Assembly (NCBI GenBank): GCA_036250195.1
Contig: JAVHZZ010000011.1
Coordinates: forward strand, 60,630,919-60,694,918
Direction: 5' to 3'
Origin: Mixophyes australis
Taxonomy: Eukaryota; Chordata; Amphibia; Anura; Limnodynastidae
DNA: 64,000 nt
Shown here: piece by piece, positions 56,861-64,000 of the stretch
Layout of the letters: every line of letters starts with the position of its first letter
Numbering within the stretch: position 1 is the first letter of the stretch
Position numbers and translations under genes: made by a program
The notes under the pieces: generated by a model
The model's database searches: none
Seen by the model: the letters and a program-made list of their open reading frames with translations, nothing else
What the model was told of the DNA's origin: nothing

Positions 56861-57397
56861 TATCTTTCCACCCCCCCCCCCCCTCTAATTTCTGCATTCA
56901 CAGGAAATGATGCATTACAACATTCTGTTTGTGTATGTAACACTTTGTATGTTATCTATCCAAATTACCTGATATTTAAAATAAACTAATATGGTTTTAT
57001 GTGGGATTGAAAGTTCACTTTGAGAATTATCATTATAATAAGTACTTTGAGAAACATGGTACTGAAGCATTATAACGACGGCTTGACTTGCATACAACGT
57101 GACGGGTCTCAAAATGTTTATTCAATTGCAAACAAAGGGCATCAGCCCTGATACATTGTACTATTCTTTGTTCAATTTGCAAATTAATTTTGTAACTTTA
57201 TGCAAGTTAAGCCTTGATTATTGTATTCAGGTACTTGCTTTATTATGGCAGAGTGGGAAATCCTGTCATATTGTTTCCTTGTCCTTGCAGTAATATTTGA
57301 AATAGCCGATACCGATATCCTCTGTATTGTTTGTAAATATTATAATGACTTTTAATATACTTCTACTAAGCTCTTATGGTGCCTCTTATCTCTGTAG

Positions 57398-57520
57398 GTT
57401 GTATGATCTGTCTGGGTCAATCCACTTTTCTGAGATTTAACCACCCAGCTGAGGCTCACTGGATGAAAACAATGATTCCTTCCACTGGGAGGAGCTCTTC
57501 ATCAAGTCTGCATCCTAATG
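57398..57520 (+). CDS. phldb1: phldb1-like gene, fourth coding exon (end of FHA domain)
   Basis: 123 nt between TTATCTCTGTAG and the donor GTAAGA, phase 1 to phase 1. It encodes CMICLGQSTFLRFNHPAEAH and WMKTMIPSTGRSSSSSLHPN. The first half is the last strand of the FHA domain and the CLGQSTFLRFNHPAEA block that I recognise from PHLDB1. The second half begins the long Ser/Pro-rich disordered region. The split Gly joins the LTQ of exon 3 to C (LTQ-G-C). The next 223-bp intron leads to the candidate exon at 57744. Confidence 0.93.
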
Positions 57521-57743
57521 GTAAGATCTGTATGGACCAGTTGTGATCTGCAAACATGCTGTTTGTTATTACTGAATATAATTTAATGTTGCCAAAACTT
57601 AGTCATAACTGGATTAAAATAGATAATTCATTGAGCGCATTTTGATAAAATTGCCTGCTCATCAACAACAGCAGCAAAAAATACAAAAATTGGTCTTGTC
57701 ACTTTTTCATATAAAACATTAGCTTTTAACTCATTATTTGTAG

Positions 57744-57811
57744 AATTGTCCATTAAGGAAGTTGAAAAGCATGTCCTAATCGGAACCCAATATATGCAGC
57801 TTTCTGAATTG
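57744..57811 (+). CDS. phldb1: Candidate fifth coding exon of the phldb1-like gene
   Basis: 68 nt between TCATTATTTGTAG and a GTGAGT donor. It starts in the phase required by the exon at 57398 (two bases completing a Glu codon) and ends at phase 0, encoding ELSIKEVEKHVLIGTQYMQL and SEL. Splice signals and frame agree, but I do not recognise the peptide from PHLDB1, where a long Ser-rich exon is expected. It may be a lineage-specific or alternative exon, or chance. Confidence 0.45.
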
Positions 57812-57989
57812 GTGAGTCTGAGACAAATATCTGGAAAATAGAAACAATAAATGTGCCGAATAAATCACAAGATATGTAGCAGATAATTGAATTACTGCAG
57901 GTTGCAATGTTACAGGCATATGCTCATCACAATTGATGTGATTATATAGTAACTGTCAGTGCTTTGGATTGAAAATCCGTAATTATAGG

Positions 57990-59124
57990 TGTGACAGGAT
58001 GGACCGCCTATGCAACCCTGTCTGTTGTTGCTGTGAACCAGCTGGGCTTACTTTACCACCATTCCCTTTCGTTATCCCAAATGCGCCCTCTCACCGCCGT
58101 ATGAGGGGCTTACAAATGCTGCCACCACTGGACTCCTTTACCGGCATCCAGAACCGGGTTTCTTCTAGATAACTAACGCTGCGAGTGTACCCCATTACTG
58201 GTGTACCTGGCCTGGTACTCCTGACCTCTTCCTATGGATCAGGGTTGCTGTGGATGGGAACCCCCCCTGGCCTATCACACTGGCCAGAGCTGCTGGGTAG
58301 CCGGCAGAGTGGTGGTACTGGATACTGAGTTCAAACTTCAGAAACAGCCGGGAACTGATTTGATTTTGGGTCTAATCTGTAGGTCATAGGATTTTCAGCA
58401 TGGAACACGTTTTCAAGCAGGTATTTGAAGCAAGTAATGTTTATTTGCTCACCCTGGTTGAAGGTACTGGGGAGGCATGTTAGATGGAACCAGAATAACC
58501 ATTTTCAATGCAAAACAGTGCTTTTTATACAGATTTGAACACAAACCTCAAGGGGGCTGGCTTACCCTGTTGGGCTGAGTTATTGTTAGAATCAGGATGC
58601 AATTTGTTTGCCCAAACATGGGTTTACATGCAACGCAAAGCTAACAATATTTACACTTATCTGTGATATCCTAAAGCTTGCTGTGATTTCCTGCATCTTA
58701 CTTTGGACAAAGGAAATCTAACAGCAGTCTAATTAAACCTTCCTATGCCTTCAGGTGCTAGACCTTCACACGTCAAAATTAACATGAGATTAACAAGGGT
58801 CCTTTTTTCAGACAGTCGCAGAATGCACATTCCCAAAGAAGGGTACAAAACCCCAAACAAGTCACTTCCCCACATCATGATAAACAATAGACTTTCTCCC
58901 CAAAGGCTTATTGTATCAGATATATACCGCCAGAAATAATGCATTTCCTCTAGCAAGGTTAAAACAAACAAATTTCTTCCTTGAACTCAGAAATAAAGAT
59001 TTCCTTTACCAAAATATACACAATATCAAAAATAAGTGCATTTGCAATTATATAAGCAAGCGCCCGGCGTTTTATCCTTTAAATAAATTGATACCATAAG
59101 TTATTTATAAGTGATCCAGTCATA
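57990..59124 (-). mobile_element. LTR-B copy
   Basis: It runs from TGTGACAGGATGGACC to GTGATCCAGTCATA, the family termini in inverse orientation. No clean duplication is seen. Confidence 0.88.
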
Positions 59125-59191
59125 ATCATCAAAAGTGCTAGATGCAGGGAGAGACATTTTATTGTCTGTATGTGACATGATATGGTGACGT

Positions 59192-60195
59192 TGTGACAGG
59201 ATGGACCATGTATGCCACCCTGTCTGGTGTTGCTGGGAACTGGCTGGGCTTACTTTGCCACCGTTCCCTTTCGTTATCCCAAATGTGCCCCCTAACTGCA
59301 GTAGGAGGGACTTACAAATGCTGCCACCACTAGACTCCTTCACAGCATCCAGAACCGCGTTCCCTCTGGGAAACTGTCGCTGCTAGGGTACCCCCTTGCT
59401 GGTGTACCTGGGCTGGTACCCCTGACCTTTTCCAATAAATCAGGGTTGCTGTGGATGGATCCCCTCTGGCTTATCCCCCTGGCCAGAGCTGCTGAGTAGC
59501 GGGCAGAGCGGTGGTACTGGAAAGCTGGGTCGAAACTTGAGTACAGTCGGGAACGGATTAGAGTTGGGACTAATCTGTAGGTCACAGGAATTTCAGAATA
59601 GAAAAAGTTGTTAAGGAGGAGCAAGTGATGTTTATTTGCTTTCACACTGTTTTAAGGTACCAGTGATCAAGAGATCAGAAGAAACAATAATGATACATTT
59701 CAGTACAAACTAGTGCTGTTTTATACAGTTTTGGACACAGCCTCACAGGGGGGTAGGCCAGTCCCCTGCAGTCTGAGTTATTTTTAGTATCAGGATGCAA
59801 TGTGTTTCCCCAAACATGGATTTCAATGCAATTTTATACCTAACAAAATTTGCAGTAATCTGTGATATCCTAAATCACATTGATCAGAGGTTTCCTTTCA
59901 CTTTAACCAGGATACAGGCAACAGCTACCTGCTGGCCCACAGCAGGCATTTGACACTTCAAATCAAAAGACTTAGTTAGCATTTCCTGTTATCGGCAAAA
60001 CACACTCCCTCCCCATATATGCCTAATTGGAGATTTCCTCTAGCAAAGTTATAAAACCCCAAACAAGACATTTCCTATAACAAAATATACACAATATCAA
60101 AAATAAGTGCATTTGCAATTATATATAATAAGCGCCCTGCGCTATTTCCTTTAAATAAATTTATACCAGAAGTTATTTATAAGTGATCCAAGCAC
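59192..60195 (-). mobile_element. LTR-B copy
   Basis: It runs from TGTGACAGGATGGACC to GTGATCCAAGCAC, in the same orientation as the preceding copy and only 67 bp from it. The 67-bp spacer has no primer site or coding sequence. Confidence 0.88.
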
Positions 60196-61000
60196 GCTGG
60201 GTTTTTATGTGTTGACTAGTATAAGAGATGATATGGCCTCTAAGCAAGGCTTTGGCTGTCTGCCAAAATAGTTGGGTCAGATTGATGGTTTTCATTATTG
60301 TGTAAAAAAGTCATGCCAGGCTGCAATAAGCATATTCCGAAATGAAATAGAATTGGTTAAATAAGTCAGGAATTTCCATTGTTTATGTGTTCCTATGTTA
60401 TGCGGGTTAGTTATATCTGTCCACGACATGGCATAATCAGATAATGAAATGGTATTTATGCCAGTGTCACTAAGTATGGGTAAGAGAGACTGAGATATTA
60501 ATAATCGATTCGGAACAGGGTACCATGTGCCGCAGACAAGCATGAACATTCTCGTGAAGTGGGATTTAATAAATGCCAGTAGTCTATAAAGTGTAGTTAG
60601 TCAGTGATATATTTGATGCCTACTGGGTAGATTAGTGAAAACTTTCTCTTACGTTGAATTAGAGAGGAGCATAAGGGGGAGAATTCCTTACGTGCTTTTG
60701 AGACTAATGCAGAAAATTCTTGGAATAAATAAAGACGATTTCCTTCCCATGACGTGTTGCCTGCTCTTTTATATGCTGACCACCATTCAACCTACTGAAC
60801 ATAGTTGAGGCATTTAAATATCACAGCCCTTGGACGTGTAGAGACATCTTTTCCTGTTGGGCCCAACCTGTGGGCACATTCTATCACAATGGGGCCCGAA
60901 GATTCTGGCATTTTGAGCAGAGTAGGTAATGTAGCAGATACAAAGTGTAGGTGTTAAAAAAAATAAAATAAAAAAAAAATATAATAATCTAGTCGCTGAG

Positions 61001-61799
61001 TGTTATGGCAACCAGTGCGGCATAAACTTGTAGAACTAGTAGTGGAAGAGGTCTTCACCTTTATCAGCCGCCTTTCCCGTAGAGACTAGTTATGCTCCCA
61101 GGTACTCGGATGCCCCCAGGACTTACACTCAGTGTAGTACAAGTTTATGTTTACATGGCAGTGCACATGTACAGGAGGTAATACATGGAGTAGAGACAGG
61201 CCAGAGATCTGCGGACTGGACAAAGCCTCGGTGGAGACGTCAGGCACAAGCAGGGTATGGGTCACAGGCAATGGTTCAGAGTCCAGGTATAGGCAGAAGG
61301 TCGAGGTCACAGGCAATTGTTCAGAGTCCAGGAACAGGCAGAGGTCATACACAGAGAGATCAATCCAAGGTTCAACACCAAAATAGCACAGGAGCAGGCA
61401 GCAGTACTGAGACAGGACGCTATAACCGGCAGTGAGGCACAGTCCTCACTGCCTTAAATAGTTCTAAGGACCAATCTGGGCAAAGCCCTGCAAGTGCTCA
61501 CAGGTTTTACATAATGAATGCTGGCACTGCTGTCAATGAACGAGCAGAGTGCCCAGCTGCGTAAAACTAATCAGCCATAATTGGCTGAACCTAACTAGTC
61601 CTGCGCACGCGCGCCTGGCTGTTTGGCAGTTGGCCGGGCGCGGTGGCAGGGAGACACAGGCGTCCCGGTTGTTGCCTAGGCAACTGGGACGTGGAGACTC
61701 GAAGTGACGTCCCGGTCGTCATAGCGACGGCCGGGACGCCAGAGACCAGGGGCAGTAGTGGAGTCCTGGCGGTGCCCGGGGCCACCCCGGCTCCTGACA
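61001..61799 (+). mobile_element. Solo LTR, family A, with 5-bp TSD
   Basis: It runs from TGTTATGGCAACCAG to GGCTCCTGACA and is flanked by CTGAG at 60996-61000 and 61800-61804. At 799 bp it is nearly the same length as the copy at 25414-26210. It carries two units of the 45-bp minisatellite and a perfect X-box palindrome GTTGCCTAGGCAAC at 61671-61684. Confidence 0.96.
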
Positions 61800-61886
61800 C
61801 TGAGACACTAAGTTCTCACAATAAGAATGGGTGAGTGTCCAAATATCCTGCAGCTGAAAAGAACCTGTGGGTTCTAACAGAGAATT

Positions 61887-62359
61887 AGACAAAAAACACA
61901 AAATCAGCACTGGAATATTGGATATCATTTATTAATAATTGAATTTGCAATATCGATATATAAAAAACAACATTATTTATTGTAAACAATTAAATATTTT
62001 AGAATCGGTGCACTGATAAATATTACCACATAAAATACATGTACAGTAAAAACCTTCACAATATGTATCAGATTGACATCCGTATTAGAAAAGATAATAT
62101 AGTCTGTTAGTGTCGGCAGTAATAGAAATGAACAATCCTATCATGTAATTCCCAAACAAGGTTATAGCGTGAAATCTGGACTCCAAGAAGGTGAATTTCA
62201 GATGATGACAATCTGTGAGTATAAACAGGATTGTTATTTTCTATGTTTAATTGTTTACAATAAATATTGTTTTTTTTCTTATATATATCGATATTGTGGA
62301 TTCAATTATTAATGGATGATATCCAATATTCAAAAGCTGATTTTGTGTTTTTTGACAGT
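61887..62359. mobile_element. Foldback element inside the L1-like LINE
   Basis: The left arm ACAAAAAACACAAAATCAGC, ATATTGGATATCATTTATTA, TTATTTATTGTAAACAATTA is mirrored on the right by TAATTGTTTACAATAAATAT, TAATGGATGATATCCAATAT, GCTGATTTTGTGTTTTTTGA. Arms are about 105-120 bp with a 230-bp centre. No coding capacity. Confidence 0.9.
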
Positions 62360-64000
62360 GTAGGAGTGCTTGATTCTTAAGTGATTCTGGCAATTCAACA
62401 ATACGTACATTATTTCTGCATGAGAGATTTTCGAGGTCATCAACCCTATTCCACAATTGATGGCGAGACTTGATAAGAAACCTCTTGGAAGAGTTCACCA
62501 ATTTGAATTTGGTTTGCCTGACATTTGAGAATTCTGTGCCACTTGTTCTTTTAGCTCATGAATGGCTGAGAAAAATTTTGTTTCATTGCTCTGAAAGTAA
62601 TGGCTCCATGGTTTCTTTAATCTCTTTCACCACATCTGCATAAGAAACCGGACCCACGGAGGGGCACTCATATCTGGATTAGTATGAATATCGTCCCTTC
62701 TAGATGTCTTTGATGTGGTTGTGTTAGAGTCCGTCTGTTTTTTCTCATTCCTCACTCTGAGGTTTAGAAGTTACAATTTTTTCCATTTCTGGATTTGTTG
62801 GCATATAGAAATATTTGATAGAGGACGAGCCTCTTATGAATTGGTAAAATATATGTTCAGAATATGAGTTCAATGGATATCACTGAGACTGCAACAGGAG
62901 TTGGAGGGGTGTCTTTTCAAATACATGGGTAGCTAATAAATATCAGTGGCCTGTGACTTAATGTCAAATCGATTCAAAATTAGGTCATAAAGGAAAGTAA
63001 TGCAGAATATAATTTGGCAATTCTCTGAACAAGAACTACAGAAAATGTGATATATACTTTGGCCACAAGATGGCAGTGATGCTTCAAGGACGATATAATT
63101 ACATCAAAGAGAATTAACAATAGAATGAACACGGGACCTCAATAATTTTACCTTCATGCAGCTGATGTGAAAAGCACAATAGGTAGCATAGAAATGCAGT
63201 ACACAAAGAGTTTGAGGTCCAATGACTGGGTATAATTTCTCCTGATCAAAAGCTGAGTGTACAACAGTTATCAGTACTTTAAATTATAGGTGACCACTAT
63301 GTATTTCAATCGTAGATATACCAAGAACCCCACAGAGTTCAGGTCCGTGAGAAGCAGTCAGTAAGTTAAAAGCAGACACTCAGGAACAGACACTGTTCGG
63401 CAAGTTAATGAAGTCCTCTAGATGCAGATGCCCAGTGTTGTAATGAATGGGGGGCAGGTTTGTGGTGCCCAACCTCTTGAAGCTGACAGCGGGCCGAGAA
63501 AATATCAGGGCAGAGTATCAGATAACCCAGTTAACAGTGTAGGATGTCTTGTGGGAAATATCAAATCCCAGTAGCTCACCCGTGATCACTGTTGGAGTGA
63601 CAGCGTGTAGCGGAGCTCTGCTTCCAGGGACCCCTCACATTTACGGCGTTCAACAGGCAGATTAGTGTGCAATGTCACAGGCACCAGGAACAAAGCAGAG
63701 GGCTTCCAAGGACTTTGGCGTCTGATTGCAGGTGAGTGGAGGGAGGCACTCTGGGATGGAAGCTGGGTTGCCTGTATGGCAGAGCCTTGGTATGTAGCAG
63801 GAAGCTGAGACCAATTGCTCTGTGCTGTTGTCCAGCAATTGGAGCGGATGTAGGGACGCGGACAAGTCGGCAGCTGGTGAGTTAGGTAGGTGGGGGCAGG
63901 CACTGTGGGAAGAATGGCGGCTTGGGTGTACGACCCGATCAGAACTTCTTCCACCCCACCCCCTCTTTCCTCAAATCACCCGAATTTAACACAACGGTCC

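Larger units (their letters stand above)
60200..63960 (-). mobile_element. L1-like (Tx1/L1 group) LINE, 5' half, split by two insertions
   Basis: Reading down from 63960: a GC-moderate 5' region (63500-63960), and the ORF1 N-terminus near 62800-62540. Next is the ORF1 coiled-coil and RNA-binding start at 62380-62501 (LWNRVDDLENLSCRNNVRIV, ELPES). The ORF1 C-terminus is complementary to 60690-60930, with an ERAHR-like and AYKRAGNTSWEGNRLYLFQ-like segment in mixed frames. The end of an ORF2 endonuclease region is at 60295-60549 (LPILSDTGINTISLSDYAMS). Stops and frameshifts are common, and the reverse transcriptase is missing. A foldback element (61887-62359) and an LTR-A (61001-61799) interrupt ORF1. 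Confidence 0.82.

Overview
The window is vertebrate nuclear DNA from a repeat-rich genome. The mixture of hAT, Tc1/mariner, CR1, L2, L1-like, Ty3/gypsy-type LTR and tRNA-headed SINE copies suggests an amphibian, probably a frog; no species can be named. I see no bacterial, organellar or rRNA genes.

One host gene runs left to right through the right two thirds. Coding exons at 24543-24650 (start codon at 24591), 36890-37013, 43592-43762 and 57398-57520, plus a possible small exon at 57744-57811, join in a consistent reading frame with canonical AG/GT borders. They encode the N-terminus and FHA domain of a PHLDB (LL5) protein, most likely phldb1 (LL5-alpha). The rest of the gene lies beyond 64000.

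Everything else is transposon sequence or featureless DNA, with nesting that can be read from target-site duplications (TSDs). Bases 1-3900 hold an almost intact hAT transposase gene broken by one in-frame stop and followed by a 100-bp tandem array. Bases 4041-8950 hold a short non-autonomous hAT, Helentron-like tandem units, a foldback MITE and a degraded Tc1 element. Bases 12181-22720 hold a stack: an LTR (family B) is split by a hAT copy, which is split by a solo LTR (family C); beside it a third hAT copy is split by a satellite-bearing hAT element and by an L2 tail. Bases 25020-26930 are a CR1 LINE split by a solo LTR (family A). Bases 30298-31995 are a giant solo LTR (family D) with a 78-bp minisatellite. 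Bases 37500-46120 hold gypsy fragments, SINEs and an L2 reverse transcriptase. Bases 46344-47353 are another satellite hAT. Bases 50300-51285 are a chain of hairpins. Bases 53290-60195 hold several family-B LTRs, and 60200-63960 an L1-like LINE split by a family-A LTR and a foldback element.

The most unusual pattern is a group of non-autonomous hAT elements (4041, 12181, 19850 and 46344, perhaps 29815) with a gene-like layout: a short GC-rich, often palindromic core with splice-donor consensus pointing outward on both strands, then a tandem-repeat 'intron', and in two copies a conserved 79-nt exon-like block with acceptor, donor and the same open frame. Solo LTRs of family A also carry an RFX-type X-box and a CRE-like site, with an ETS-type half site in one copy. 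No function is shown for any of these; they are sequence-level hypotheses.
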